64,000 nucleotides of DNA from Lenzites betulinus (lineage: Eukaryota > Basidiomycota > Agaricomycetes > Polyporales > Polyporaceae). Position 1 is the first letter of the stretch. Every line of letters begins with the position of its first letter. The notes beneath the pieces are model-generated. The model was not told where the DNA came from. It saw only the letters and a program-made list of their open reading frames with translations, and ran no database searches. The stretch is taken from the NCBI GenBank assembly GCA_022264855.1, contig JABYQU010000040.1:1-64000 (forward strand), written 5' to 3'. Positions 46,626 through 59,412 of the stretch are shown here, in pieces. Position numbers and translations under genes: made by a program.

Positions 46626-49174
46626 TCACAGGTTGTACTCACGCCCGAGCGCGCTCCGCCGCCGCTCGTCGCTCGACGAGCCAGTCTCAGGGTCCATCCG
46701 CCCAATGACCTCCTCCGACCCGATGCTGAAACCGCTCCGCGCGCTACCCGTCGACCCCAGCCGCGGGCGCACATAGTTCGCCGGGGGCAGCCCCGCGCCC
46801 AGCTGCAGGCCCTCCAGCGGGAGCGGCGCCGTCCGTGGCCCCGGACCTGCAAGCGGGCCATCGCGACGCGGGCCGGCGGTGGTGTACGAGATGGGGTCGA
46901 GCGGCGGGCGGCGGGAGGTGCTGCCCCGGTCGCCGCTGGCGGTGGCTCCCGGGCGCGGGCTCGCGCTGGACTCGCGTCGCCGACCGCCGAGAATCTGGAG
47001 CGACGCGAGGAACGTCTCGTTCATCTCCGCCAGGCGCTCTGACACGTCCGACTCCGTCGTGAGCATGGGGTACGGGGCCGACAGCGTGCGCGCGCGCATG
47101 GTGGGGGCGTCGTCGCTGAAGGGGCGCTGGCGGTCGCTCGACTCGGACTCCTCGCGGATCGTGCGCTCGCGCGCGAGCCGCGGTGCGGGCGGCGGGCTGG
47201 GCGCGGGCGATTCGTCGTCGCGCCTGCTGGAGAGCGGCTTGCGCGCGTCGATGTCCTGCACGAACGCAGAGATGTCGTCATCGTCCGTGTGCGTGCCCAG
47301 GTATGACGTCCCCTGCGCACGCCGGTAAGTGTCGTGCACGCCGAATATATGTGGGAGGATGTGGCACTCACCGGGACCCTGTCGATCTCCTTCGCTGCGC
47401 TCCTGGGGCTGCTCCGCGGGCTCGCCTCGCGACTTCCAGTGGCGCCTGGGACGCGCGGGCCAAAGCTGCTCGTGTATCTGCGGCCTTGCTGGCGCGGGGA
47501 GCCTTGCAAGCCCGCAGAGGCGGGGCTTGCGGGGACGCCTTCTCCTGACGCGGGCGATCGTCCTGAGCCCAGACTCGATGGTGCGAACGTCGGAGAAGGT
47601 CGGAATGGGGCGACAGGGGATGACGCGAAGTTGCTCCCAGCACCTATCGGTGACGGTGGCACACGGGAGGCCGTGGGTGACTGCGCCGGACGAGACGGCA
47701 GCGACGGGCCACCGGTGGAAAGCGGCGAGTGCTGGCGCAGAGAGGGCGAGGGCGACCCGGACGATATGGTGGACGACTTGAACGCATTTACGGTAGTGAT
47801 GGGTGTGCGACGTATAGGAACGCCACCCGGAGTCGGGCCGTCCAGCTATAAACGGCGTCAGTGGGCGCATATACGCACACGAGTGGCGTTACGCACCGAA
47901 CTTCTACCATGCAGACTCTCGCGCCGTACGCGGGCAGCCAGGGTGTACACATCCTCGCGCGAACCCAGCGAGGCTGCCCCTTGCCTCGACGAGGACGAAT
48001 CGGACACACCAGAGGTACCCATGCCCGCGCCAGACAGGTTGCGCGTGACCGGAAGCGGAATGTTGCCCAGCTGCGGACTTCCGCCTGGGCTGCCTCGCAC
48101 ACCTTGTGTCGAGGAAATGGAGGTCGTACGAGTATGCGTTGCTGGCGCAATGACGAATCTATCTGCAACAGAGCGCGGGGGAGATCGGGGCAGCGACATG
48201 CGCAGCGGGAGGCTCCCGGGCGAGCCAGAAATACTGTCCCGCTGCTGGTTCTTGACCAGCGTCGGGGTGAAGTCTGGACCCTCTGAAAGGAAGCGCGAGG
48301 ATAGCAGCGACTCCCAGGTGTCCAATTGGAAGCTCGGTTGCGTAAGGTACGTCGCGGACACACCGAGCTCGCCCACGGGATGTGTGATGGGAGGCATGAC
48401 ATGTCTTTCCGTCTTAAGCACGGGCGCGATAGATGCAGGGGTTGTATCTGGTTTTCGAAGCGTCGGTTAGGACGCCATTGTTCTCATGTTCCCGGAGGCA
48501 GAGAAACGAGGGCAGGTGACGCACCGAAAGTCATCACTTCGTCTGCACGAATGCTGCTATCGACGCTGTCCACGCGGAGTTGGATGCTGAAGCCGCTGCG
48601 CCCACCGCCCACCCGCCTGCGGAGTCGCCGGGCGAGCTTCCACGCGGGCAGGACGCGAAGGAGGGTGAAGATGCTTCGGAAGAGCGGGATGCCGTGCTTG
48701 TACATCGTAGCGGGCGCGACGTCGATGCGATCGTCGCTGTCGTGGGACCGGGCATGGTTGGGGGTGAACTCGACGTTCCAAGACTCGAGCACGATGTAAC
48801 GTGGGGTCGGGTCGATGCGCACGCGAGAGGAGTCGGGAGCAAGGTAGACGAGCACCTGGTTGGTGGCTAGCTCTGGGACACACAGGAGGACCTGGAGCTG
48901 GAAAAGGGGGACGGTGGGTGCGGACGAGATAGAGCGATAGATACGGGTGTACTCCTTGAAGAGCTCGGGGTCTGGGGTCTCGAGATTGAACTACAGGGGC
49001 GCGCGGGGACGATCAACAGGGGCTTTCGGACGGTAAACGCAGGCTGCTCACCCATTTGTCGAGGCGTGCGTCGGGCGTGGGCTCAAGCGTGGCTCGGGCA
49101 TAGTTGACGACTAGGACGAGCTTCGAGTATAACTTCTGAGCTATCTGGTCGGCCCTCTGTGTGTCATTGGACAT
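46626..49174 (-). CDS. ATG13: Autophagy-related protein 13 (ATG13), HORMA domain plus disordered tail
   Basis: Scaffold of the Atg1 kinase complex that starts autophagosome formation at the pre-autophagosomal site. ATG 49174 opens MSNDTQRADQIAQKLYSKLV, then VNYARATLEP and, across a 60-nt intron, FNLETPDPELFKEYTRIYRS, VPLFQLQVLLCVPEL, YIVLESWNVEFTPN, the HORMA domain of the family. After an intron at about 48485 comes a long Ser/Pro-rich tail (TYLTQPSFQLDTWESLLSSR, RMSLPRSPPR, STQGVRGSPGGSPQLGN). A late exon carries TSYLGTHTDDDDISAFVQDI, typical of fungal ATG13 C-termini, and it ends RRSALGREYNL with stop TGA 46628-46626. About 800 residues. Phase changes in the 47.3-47.9 kb part are not fully resolved. 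Confidence 0.88.
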
Positions 49175-49879
49175 GGCAAGGGCGCGGGCGTGACGACGAG
49201 CGGGGGACTAGCGAGACATTAGGGCGTATATGTACTGCTCGAGCGGTGGGCGGTGGTGGTGGGGGGAAAGGAGGAGGAGGAGAGGGGGCCACTGGACGAG
49301 CGCGCGTGGACTGTCACCGCACGCGCGAGCCTGCTCGATCCGGACAGACGCCCGCGGCTTGCCCAATCCCCTCGCCATCCCACCCTCACCCTCTCGTCCG
49401 ATTCCGTGCTCTCGCCCAGGCGGTGCCCCCAATCCAAGACATATACATCTATTCCACGCATCGCTTCCACAAGTACACGCACGCAGGCTGCGAGGCGCGC
49501 CCGACCCCAATTTCCGCGGATCCCCTCCCCCCGACTAGGTATGACTCTACCAGTCCTGGGCCACCACCGGTGCCCAACACGTTGTCCCATCGACGGCAGC
49601 GCGGGGTGCGTGCACCGCGCGCCCCTCTGCCCTCTGCGTCGTGGTGGTTCCGCCGGGTGCCATCGTGTGCACGGGCTGGCACGCCGTCCACCCATTCAGC
49701 CCCAGCCCAGGCGGTCGTGACCCGACGCACGGGTCCCTGCGAGCGCGTACGAAACAACCTTCAGGAAACAGACTCTGCAGAAGTCTCCGCCATTGGACGA
49801 CTCACCGCGGGCTCGCTACGCGTGCCAGTCACCAGGCCTCCCGTAAACGAAGCGCACACCGAGCCGCCTTCTAGATCTC
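49175..49879. promoter_or_regulatory. Upstream region of ATG13, GC-rich
   Basis: About 700 bp between the ATG13 start and the stop of the dioxygenase gene, both minus strand. Long open frames here are a by-product of high GC. CT-rich pyrimidine tracts (about 49250-49300 as GGAGG on plus) precede the ATG. Confidence 0.4.
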
Positions 49880-51061
49880 TCAGGAACTCCGCGGCAGGAA
49901 CCACCAGCCCACGCCCGCTGTCCACCCTGCCGCACCCGAGTCCTGCAGCCGCACGTTCTCGACGCGATGCCACCAGCGGCGCGGGACGAACAGCGTGTCC
50001 CCCTCGCGCAGCACGCAGCTCAGCGCGCCCGCTTCGGGCCGCACTAGGGCCTCCCTCGTCCGCAGAGGCGCCGAGCGCGGATCGATCGCGACGACGAACG
50101 AGTGAGCAGCTGGTGATTCATCTCGATGCAAGGTCAATTCGACTGGGGACGTGTTCCGCAAGATGGAGCCGTCTGCGCGTGCGAGATGGTGCGATAGCGC
50201 GGGGGGAAGCAGCACGAAGTGCTTCGCGTGCACCGCCGGGTCCGAGGACGCATACACGTTGTATAAGTTGAAGTACGGGTCATAATGCAGCGGAGTCACC
50301 TGCGGTATAGTTGGCCGATTTAGTAACTCGAAGCAGGCCAGGAGGATGACAATAAAATACGCACCGTTTCGGACGGTCCAACAAAGAAACTCGTCTGGTA
50401 CAAGTCAACCACATGACTCTCGAGCAGCGGCGCGAGGAGTGATGGGGCTTTCATCTCGTCTGCGAGTGCAGGAACCTGGGAGACTATGTTAAACAGTGCT
50501 ACGGTCAGTTCCTTAGTACGGAAAACATACCTCATCGCGTGCCCTCCATTGTGCGAGGTACAGCTGCAAACGCTCACCACCATTCGACTTCTGTTCCCCA
50601 CCCAGCCAATCCAAATACACACGCAGCGGCACTTCTATCCGCCCGCCGCCGTCGGGCACCTTGTCGTATCGCCCGACCTCGACCTCGACGAGCCGGTCGC
50701 CCGCGGTACGGAGCGTGCGGAGCAGTGTCCCAGCGCGACTCTCGCTCCCTTCCCGAGCGTCAGCTTGACTGAGGTCTCCGTCCTTATGACTGAATTTCGG
50801 AGCACGCAAAAGGAACGGTACAGCGTCGGGAGAACGTATATACTCCAGAAAAGCCTGTGGAGAGGTGGCGAGTGCAAGCGGTGCGTCCGGGACCGGGCGG
50901 GTGTGAATGTTCAGCAGAGGAGAGTCAGCGTTGCGCGAGTCCGTAGAGGAGCTTGAGCCATTGGCGAGACCGCGGAGACATCTGCGCGAAAGCCTAGCAC
51001 CGTGGTGCTGAGTGAACAAGACAGGGGGGCGTCGAGTGAGTGTGCAGCGCAAGGGCACCAT
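49880..51061 (-). CDS. JmjC/cupin-type 2-oxoglutarate and Fe(II) dioxygenase-like protein
   Basis: Family reaction is hydroxylation or demethylation using Fe(II) and 2-oxoglutarate; substrate unknown. ATG 51061 gives MVPLRCTLTRRPPVLFTQHH, an Arg/Ser-rich start that could be a mitochondrial signal. Exon one ends LYLAQWRARDE; intron GTATGTTTTCCG...CTCCCAG; VPALADEMKAPSLLAPLLES, DLYQTSFFVGPSET; intron GTGCGTATTTT...CCGCAG; VTPLHYDPYFNLYNVYASSD. Iron ligands are H and D of LHYDPY and H of RRWWHRVENV near the C-terminus; HAKHFVLLPP provides a Lys in the usual co-substrate region. Stop at 49882-49880. About 350 residues, typical of small JmjC-only proteins (JMJD7/TYW5/FIH-like). The exact subfamily cannot be set from sequence alone. 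Confidence 0.8.
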
Positions 51062-51232
51062 GCATGTGGACGTGGTTGGAGTCCACTGGCACTTCGTCCA
51101 CCTGCATACATTTCTTCGCGATCGCTAGCCGACCGGTCCCGGGTGCTCAGCGCTCGGCATCAACTTGCGAAGCAATCCTAAGTCCTCATGCATTGCATAT
51201 GACGAGCAAGAAAAAATAATCATACATGTGTA

Positions 51233-52218
51233 CTACAGTTTACTCGAAACAGGCGAAGCGGGAGATGTGGGAGAAACGGCAGGCACGGGAGACGGAACCC
51301 CCGCCCACGGCACATCCTCCACCGTCCGTTTTCCACTCACGATATCCTCCAACAGACCCGCTTCCCATCCCTCTTCCCCCTCCAACAACGCGCCCTCGCG
51401 CCACTCCCGCACAGTACGCACCGCGTCCTCGACCCTCGCGTCGACGCCCAGCGCCTCACACGCCTCCTCGTCATCCACATCCACATACCCATCCTCAAGC
51501 CCATACAGGTGGTACCCAATCAGCTCCGACAAGTCCGACTCGAGCACGACGCGCGTGGACGCATAGCGCGAGTACGCCCGCATCATGCGGAGCATCGACG
51601 CATACACTGCCGCAGGCGCGGGCACGAGCACCGTGCGGCAGCGCGGGTCCGCGGGGGCCTCGAGGCGCGGCTGGGGCGTGAGCACCGCCGCGTCGAATGC
51701 GGCGAGGCTCGCGGGGTACAGCACGAGGTGCTGGGCGAGCGCGAGGGAGGTGGCGCGGGAGACGCGGAACATGTGCGCCTTCGCGTAGAAGTCGCCGCCG
51801 GTCTTGAGCAGGAGTGGTGGGGGAAGTGAGAGTGGGAGGCCAGCAGTGGTTTCGAGCACCTCGCAGGCACGCGGGAGGTCGTCGTCGGGGACGAGATAGT
51901 GGTAGTCCTGTGAAAAAAGGTGGGATGCGGAGGGTTAGTCGAGGTTGATAACGGGGGATGCAGGAGACGTGCTTTGATGATGACAGGTACGCCCATGCGT
52001 CTGTAGAGCAGCGATTTCCACTCTATGAGCTGCACGCCGGCCTCCTGCAGCGTGTAGAGAGCCTTGTCGACCAGATCTTCGGGAGAAGACGCATAGAGAT
52101 CGGACGAGGATGGTAGATAGGGGTGTGCGTCCTCGAAGTGGCTCCTGGGCTTCGATGGTGGGATTCGCAGGATCTGCGGGGATGCCTCGTCGAGTGTGAC
52201 TGTAATCGTTTGGGTCAT
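51233..52218 (-). CDS. Uncharacterised protein, about 310 residues
   Basis: Not recognised. ATG 52218 starts MTQTITVTLDEASPQILRIP, then PSKPRSHFEDAHPYLPSSSD, LVDKALYTLQEAGVQLIEWK, YRRMGVPVIIK, an intron of about 65 nt (GCACGTCTCC... ending ..TTTTCACAG) and DYHYLVPDDDLPRACEVLET, KTGGDFYAKAHMFRVSRATS, RTVLVPAPAAVYASMLRMMR. It has an acidic helical C-terminal part (DLSELIGYHLYGLEDGYVDV) and ends SPTSPASPVSSKL, stop 51235-51233. No membrane segment or signal peptide. The pattern of a two-domain alpha/beta protein (IEWKSLLYRRMGVPVII ... YHYLVPDDDLPRA) loosely recalls nucleotidyltransferase-like fungal proteins, but I would not assign this. It sits in a tandem minus-strand block with the dioxygenase. 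Confidence 0.72.
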
Positions 52219-52805
52219 GGTTGACGGAGTGTAAGGTAGGCAGTACTTGGTTTGGAGTAAAGAGGTTGAGTGTGGTTTCTGTGGCAGCGGCACGGAGCTT
52301 GTTTGTGGATGAGGAGAGTAAGCGCCCACAATGAACCTTAACCTAAAGGCAGTGCAAACCCAAATCGGGTACGGAACTGCCGCAGAGTCACTCGGCGAGT
52401 AGCAGCGAGTAGCCCGCTTCCGCGTCGACATACACTGGTTATACGAACGATCGCGAGTTTTGGAAACTGTTTTGCGTGGATTAATCGCACATTAACTACT
52501 ACGCCGGGGCTCAAAGCGCTCACGACGCCCTACAAGCTACCAGTATATCGAACAGCAAACAGCAAAAAACAAACTGCTCTACAACACAAGCATACGTGTA
52601 TGTATGGGGGTGCGCGCGGGGATATCATCGACGGGTCGTCATCATCAAGACATGAAGCACAGAGGAGGGAAGACAGCAGCGGCGCGCGGGGCGCCGTATC
52701 GTACACCTCCGAGAGAACAATAGCAGGGGGTGCTCGGAGGAGTGGGGAGTCGTTGGGCGGAATGCGGAGCCGGAGGTGACGCGATGCAGAGGTGGGGCGG
52801 GCACG
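52219..52805. other. Gap between the uncharacterised gene and PTR2
   Basis: About 590 bp, minus-strand neighbours. Includes the presumed promoter of the gene at 52218. No gene supported. Confidence 0.4.
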
Positions 52806-54896
52806 TTACTTGGCCTCGTAGTGGCCCTGGTCGATATCATTGAGCTCGTCCTCCTGCTTGTCGAGGTCGCGGTATTGGAACCAGAAAATGCAGCCGGCGA
52901 TAAACGCGAGCACGCCCATGACGGCGTAGTTCCACACGAGGAGCGGGTCAGACGAGAGCGTGACGAACGCCTCGCCGAGCGCGCTGGCCAGCGCACTCTG
53001 GAACAAGAACACCGACATGACGAGCGAGCGCATGTTCTTCGGCGCCTTCGTGAACGCGTACTCGAGGCCCGTGATGGACGCAAAGATCTCGGAGAGCGCG
53101 ATGAGCACGTACGAGCCGGTCTGGATCCACACGTTCAGGTCAGACGTGATGGGCTCGCCCGTAACGGGGTCTTTGCACGTCGCGACGTGGTACCCGCAGG
53201 GATTGCGCTTGTAGATGTAATGCTGCACGACGGCCGACCAGATCATCCCTGCGGAGCCGGCGAAGAAGCCGAGGCAGATACGCTTGAGGGGCGAGAAGTT
53301 GATGCCCGCACGACGGAGGGCGGGGTAGATGAACTGGTCGCAGATCGGGATGAGGATGATGAGCGCGAAAGGGTCCAAGTTAGACAGCACGTCATTGGGA
53401 ATGCCGTTCGTGACCATCGTCGCGGCCTGGGATGTCAGGTTGTTGTTGAGCTGGTTGTAGGTCAGCCCTGGACGCGCACGACCATCAGCAAAACTGCTCG
53501 ATAAAAGCACCGCGAAAAACTCACAGTAGATGGGGAACCACAGGAACACGCTGCAAGCCCTGAAACCGCGCTTAACCTCGTCGACCCAGACATCGTCAAA
53601 GGTCATCCACCCTGGGCGGTCCTCGCTCTTGAAGTTGCTGGGCTTGACGGACTCCCAAAAGTCGGCGGCGTTCAGGTTGCGCCATGTCCGGACGGGGTTC
53701 CATGACCAGCGGCCCTTCGCGGCGTAGCGCCAGATACGGAGAGATTTGCCCAGGACGGAGCCCTGAGGCGGGGACGTCACGTATCTGTTGCGACCGAAGT
53801 AGAGGACAGGAATGCAGAGCATGAAGATGATCGTCGGGAGAGTGAACGATAGCCAAAATCCGACATACTGCAACGCTGAGTTAGCTCCGTTGAAATGATT
53901 GCGCAGAATGAAACCAAACGGACCTTCTCAGAGTAGGCCATAGTTATTTGACCAACGAGGGAGCCGACGTTCGTGAACATATAGAAGTACATGTAGATGC
54001 GCGAGGTCGTCATCAGCGGATCGATGATAACGCGCTCTCCCTTGCCCGTGTGACCGATAAAGAGCTTGCTGCGCTTGTACTGCTCAGCAACTAGTGGCGA
54101 GACGTTGGCCTTGAAACCGCCAGTACCGACACCCATGATGATGATAGCGATGAGGAAGCACGCGAGAGAGCCATGGGGGTGCTCAATAACACCGGGGACG
54201 GAAGAAATGATGAGCAGGATGTGGCCGAAGAGGGCGATACCAACGGCGAGACAGGTCGTCTTGAAACGGCCCAATCGCGTGTCGGCAACGTATGCGCCGA
54301 AGAGAGGGATGACATAGACCCAGAAGCTGTTGAAAGTGCCGATACCGGTGGAGGCGCGTTGGCCCATGCCGAGAGCACCAGCCTGCTTAATGTTGGCACC
54401 TGTCCTGGAGCCCTGCGGGAGGGGCTGTTGGATGAAGTTGGTCTACAAACACATCATCAATATAGATGCCATGTCGAAAACGCTCGGGCACGTACGAATA
54501 CGACGGTAGTGCCGTAGTATGAGAACCGCTCGGCCATCTCACAAAAGGCGATCCCTGACAGCCAGTATGAGTATAACTGAACGCTTGGAGCGCGTGCAGG
54601 GTCGATGCGCGTCACCACCAACGGGGCAATCACGAACTGTCTTATCCAACGCGCGTAGAGGGAGTAGAGGACGTACAATATGCGCTCCAGGGCATGGTGT
54701 CGGAGACATGGCGGAGGGTATGGCGCTCCTCCGCGGTGGGGAACTCGAGACCGTCGTGGATGCCATCGAGCTCGTGCTCCTGCTCGTGCTCTTGCGAGGA
54801 CGTCGAGGCGGGCTTCTTCTTCTCGAACTCGGCGTCGTCGCGCGCGGCCTCTGCGAGGCCCGCGAGGATGTCTCTGTCAGCCTGCAGACCAGCCAT
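52806..54896 (-). CDS. PTR2: Proton-coupled di/tripeptide transporter (PTR2/POT family)
   Basis: Plasma-membrane symporter importing small peptides with protons. ATG 54896 opens MAGLQADRDILAGLAEAARD, followed by an acidic cytosolic region and AEERHTLRHVSDTMPWSAY. A ~117-nt intron (GTACGTCCTC...CTGTCAG) joins WIAFCEMAERFSYYGTTVVF, the first family motif. Next exon: TNFIQQPLPQGS, GFKANVSPLVAEQYKR and FYMFTNVGSLVG, the POT signature (FYxxxNxGSL). Later exons: GFWLSFTLPTIIFMLCIPVL, LTYNQLNNNLTSQAATM, SNLDPFALIILIPICDQFIY, GSYVLIALSEIFASITGLEY, KAPKNMRSLVMSVFLFQSAL. It ends ELNDIDQGHYEAK, stop 52808-52806. About 600 residues and 12 predicted membrane helices, normal for the family. No disruption seen. 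Confidence 0.92.
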
Positions 54897-57628
54897 GTCG
54901 CTCAGTGAAGAGAGTCGTGGATGGGGGGACGAGGAGGGCTCTGCCTTTGCGGGAAAAAGGCGTGGGAGGGCTCTACTCCGAAGAGAGGGTTTATATGAGC
55001 ACATGGCCCCGCACCTCCATATGCTCCTCCTCCTTCTTCCCATCCGGCCATCACTGGACCCAACTGTTGATCCAGGCACTTCTCCCCCGACGCTGGCCCC
55101 GCGCGAGACCACCCCGCTGCTCCCCCGCCCCCGCCGCCCGCCGCGCACCGTACCCGCTCACCGTCGTCGCCCGCCGCGCCGTCGGGCGCGTCTTCCCTAG
55201 AGGATGCCGAGCCGGACGTCCGGTGGCGCCATTGTGGCCCGACGTGAGCCTCGGACGTTTCGTAGACGCGCCTCAAATTTCGAGCGCGATCGCGGAGGAT
55301 CGCGGCCGGCACATGGCTCGCCCCGGACTGCGTACGCTCCCCGCCCGATGCGTCTTACGCCCTCCCGATCCCGACATCGCGCGCCTCGCCGGCGCTTCAG
55401 CCGCCTCCGTCCGCCGTCTAAAATACAAAATTCGCTCCCGTGCGAAACCTTCGGCACGCCGGTCGCAGATCACTCAGCTTGGCGCGATATATAATGTATT
55501 GCATGCAGTCCTGACAAAGATAGGCAGATTTTCCTTCCGTCCTGGACCCGAATATCTGCGACCCAGTTCAACAAACTGCTCGAGATTCACTCCGGGTCCG
55601 CCCCCGGCGCGTTCAACCTGCTCCGTCCACCTCTGGGGGTGCCTGGGCGACGCCGACTCGACGGTGACGCCAATCTCCTCGCAACTCGCGTGCAGCCCAA
55701 GCCATCGATTTTTGACAAGCGGCACGCGACTAGCCTGACTGACGGTGCGCCGCCAACACTCGCAACATCTGCGCCCTCGACGCCGGCCTGCCGCAAAGAT
55801 GTCGCCACCGACGTGCCGCTCGTGCCGCATGTCTCCGAGAGCCCGAGTCCCAGTGCCAGTCTCACCACAGAATCAATGCAAAAAACGCCACGCCGCCGCT
55901 CGCACACATGCTTGGATTTGTGGCAGCTCGTGTGCACGCTCTTGGCCGCCGCGTCCCGACGCCGACGGTCTGACGCGCGTCCTGCTTGGCGGATCTGAGA
56001 TATACAATGTTGGAAACTTGGAAAGGAACGAATGGCATCCCGCTAGTCGCGGACTTCGTTCCTCCTCCCTGCACCCCGGCTTCTCCTGCCCTATCGTGCG
56101 GACCCAGTACCTCGCGAATCCTTGGCGCGAGGTGCTGGGACTGCTCGCTATAGCAGCACGGGCCCGCAGAAGTGCTCTGCGATCTGAGAAGAGGCCGCAC
56201 TCTCCCATGCTCAACGACACCGTGCCTAGCCGTCCCTTATCAATGTCTCCCGCGCCCGCGTCCCCACCGTTCCATCGGACGTCCTTCCTTGCTGTGCCGT
56301 TGATGGGCGCGGCAGGTCGCGTCGGTCCTTCCGGTCTTCCAGCACGCTTCCAGGCCGCGCTTCCCTGGCTGACATCTCTAGTACACCAGCGCGTGATAGC
56401 GCCGCGGATAGGCTCACCTCTGAGCGCGTCCATGATCCAGGTCTTAGCCACCATTATAATTCCGCCATGCCGCTATACTGCATGTATGGCGGGAGCATCG
56501 TGTGGAGGGCGCGCCAAGGAGCCACTTATCGCGCAAGCTCCGGACGGGGAGCGATAGCAGCGGCATCATTATTGACATGCAAAAATCGGACATGTGCCCC
56601 ACCCCCGTCGAGCGCCATCTGCGACTGTGTCACTGTGCGACTTCTTGCGCGCACGAGACCTATATACGCCTAGTTGTGGCGGCATAACTTCCGTGCTGCG
56701 TCTCCATCGCCCCGCTCTGCCGCTGCGCCTGCCAGCGATGCATTCCCCCGCCAGCTATTGGCTGGAGATCGGCGGCAGACCACAGTCGGCGTTAGGTGCG
56801 TGCGACGAACCTACTAGACATATCGACTCCGCACTGACGCAACCTTACCCGCGTCCAGCGGTCGTCACCTTTTGGCACTCGTATTGCAGAGTAGGCTATG
56901 GCAGCTCCAGCATGATGGGTTCCAGGCGTCATTCCCGTTGTACAAGTACTGGCCGCCAGCTTGAAGACGACGGCACTATGCTTTCCGACAGGCTGGTTGC
57001 TAAGTATACTCACTGCAGCACAACCGTACAAACACCGGAACCATGACGTCGGAGGCGCACCCGCCACAAACGCCCAACAGCACGTCGATGCCCGATCGCC
57101 ACAACTTGTGCTCCCCAGCGTCAGCCACCCCCATCGCCACCGCACGCGACGCGCTGACAGAGGCTGACAGATGTCACAGGCTATTCAGAGGCTGCTTCAA
57201 CGTTCTCGCACTTTTATTATGATCATCCTGGGGCGGGCAAGGCGGCTTGCACGGCATCGCAAACGCACGCAAACTTACTTCTCCGCTATTCGGATCTCTC
57301 TCGGGCTGCGTCGGTGCCGGAATGCGGAAGACATGACGGGGGCGAGCCTCTGGAGTATCTCTGGCCTTTCGGTCGACCCCCCCAGCGACAATGGGAGGTA
57401 CAGATGCACAAGTATACGCGGGGCTGGCTTTCTTCACCAACATTACCCTTCGAATCCAACTGGACGAATGTGCCGGAATAGACGATCGGGACCGACATTC
57501 GAGATGCTTCGGGCAGGCCGGCGCTATGTGGACCGTCGTGGGGAGGGCGCTCCGACGGGCAGCCTGGAATGTTTTCACTCCGAGTAAGAGATGTGCAGAT
57601 TGTACCAGAACGAGTGAGGTCGACAGGC

Positions 57629-57712
57629 CCTGGTATCGTGTGTTATGGCCCCGGTATCGTATGTTATGGCCCTGGTATCGTGTGTTATGGCCCTGGTATC
57701 GTGTGTTATGGT
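57629..57712 (+). repeat. 21-bp minisatellite, four copies
   Basis: Units of GGTATCGTGTGTTATGGCCC plus one base follow one another at 57629, 57650, 57671 and 57692 with one or two changes. The period is a multiple of three, so a plus frame reads GIVCYGP repeatedly, but there is no supported gene around it. Confidence 0.85.
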
Positions 57713-58299
57713 GTACAAAGGATACTCGGTGTTCAAAGGGTACTCGGTGTATAGAGGAGACGAGGGCAGAGTCGGGGGCCGGAAAGACTTGTATTGCAGA
57801 CACGACATCTACTACATACATTCAACACGCTACAGGTGTAGAGCAAAGTAGTAGTCCACTCCGCAGAGCAAGAAACAAGCCCGAGCGCAGGCCGCGGAAC
57901 GATCACGTTCGCGCGCCGCGCGCGTCTGGGCGCCTATGTACTTGGTCTTTTGCCTCACTCCTCCACCTTCTCCGCACTCGAGTCTGCGCCTGTCTCCCCT
58001 GGCCCCTCCCTCCGCCGTCTCTCTGGGCCCTCGAGACGGCTGACGTGGACCTGTGAACTCTGGCTCGGTGCGGTCGTGCGCTTGCGAGGCTTCTGCGCGA
58101 CTCCGTCCTGGCCACCCTTGGCACCGTACGCCCTTGCCCCGCGCACGCGTCACGCTCGTATCTGCGCGAAAACCGCGTGCCAAGTCGTCTTGACGCGTAG
58201 AAAAGGTATTTACACTCACCGGTAAGTGCCAGTCTCGCTGGACGCTGACGCAGACGCGGACGCAGACGCGAACGCAGCAGCTCCCGCGCCAGGATCGCT

Positions 58300-58950
58300 C
58301 AAAGGTACGTACCATACCGCTCCCGCCATCGCCCGCCGCCCGCGCGTACCGTAAGCGCAACGCTGCGTCACGACAAATAGGACGACACGGTACGTACCCA
58401 GCGCGAGCGCATCGCGGGCGCACCCCAGGCCTTCCGACGACTCCGGACGCCGCCGCCCGTGCACTCCGCGAGCCCGCGCGCAAGGACACACTGGCTTGTA
58501 TGCGGACGGCCTGGGAGCACTTGCAAGTCACTGTACGAACGCGAGCGCATGGAATGGGTACGTACCAAGTGCTTTCCCCTTTCAAACCCGGTCTTGTACT
58601 GATTCTCCGTGGCTTGTACTGTAGGCCACAATGGCACAGAGGCCGCTCGCTTGGATGTCGACAGCCCAGGCCTCGCGCCGTGCGGGACGTACCAGAGCCG
58701 TCTCCGCACGCGTGCGGGACGTACAAAGACCTCCCTGCGCCGCGCTGGAGGACAGGCGGCGGCGACAGCACCTGCGAGTGTCGACAGCCCCTGAGGCAAA
58801 GTGCAGAACGCCAAAGGCGAGCGCACGCCCGGCGTCGCACCGCAACCGTCGCCGCATCCACGCAGGACGTACCAAGGTGTCGCCGCCCCCGTGGAGGATG
58901 TACCAAGTCGTCGCGCAGGAGGTACCAAGATGGCCGCGATGGCGACGGCG
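58300..58950. repeat. Cluster of TACGTACC / GTACCAA words
   Basis: About ten variants of GGTACGTACC(A) or GGACGTACCA occur between 58300 and 58950, on average every 65 bp, with unrelated GC-rich DNA between them. Nothing in the spacing suggests codons. Confidence 0.55.
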
Positions 58951-59412
58951 TGTGGCGCCCGCCAATGCAGACAGACGGAGCAGGACGCGCGAGCAGGCAG
59001 CGAAAGAGAGACGAAGCTCGACGGGCTAGCAAGCGGCGAGGATGAGGGCAAGTGGGTGAGTCGGGAGGTGGCCGGCAGCAGAAGGGGGAAAGGAGAGGAA
59101 CACTGCTCACCATCACTATATGTAGTTCTCCTCTATTCCGACGACGGGTACCATGGTGTCGGGCACCGCACGGCCACCCGCCTCGCAGCATCAAGCCGGA
59201 ATCCAATGCCCAAGGTCAGTACCGCGGCCCGCGCGCATGCACCCGCATAGGCGCGGTGGTAGTGCCCGATCCGGCAGAGATATCCCTGGTTGCTCACTCC
59301 CACCCTGTCGCAGCTCGCTTCGACTCGTCCCGTCCGCGCCCAGGCACCCGCGCTTTCGGAAAGAACATTGCGCGACGCATATGGTAGTCTAATACATCAC
59401 GCCTGCCCGCCG

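Larger units (their letters stand above)
54897..59412. other. GC-rich gene-poor stretch with minisatellites
   Basis: About 4.5 kb. The many long frames on both strands follow from high GC and few stops; none shows a recognisable motif or a consistent chain of splice sites, so I call no gene. Visible structure: a 21-bp minisatellite at 57629-57712, a GACGCA/GACGCG run at 58226-58280, and many TACGTACC or GTACCAA words in 58.30-58.95 kb. The first 300 bp or so must include the PTR2 promoter. Confidence 0.55.

Noticed and set aside
54680..55738. 352-codon plus-strand open frame
   Set aside because: GC-rich, partly antisense to PTR2, Arg/Ala/Pro composition and no motif; explained by few stops in GC-rich DNA.
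57830..59206. 458-codon minus-strand frame
   Set aside because: Arg/Cys-rich low-complexity product of GC-rich DNA, with no domain or splice support.
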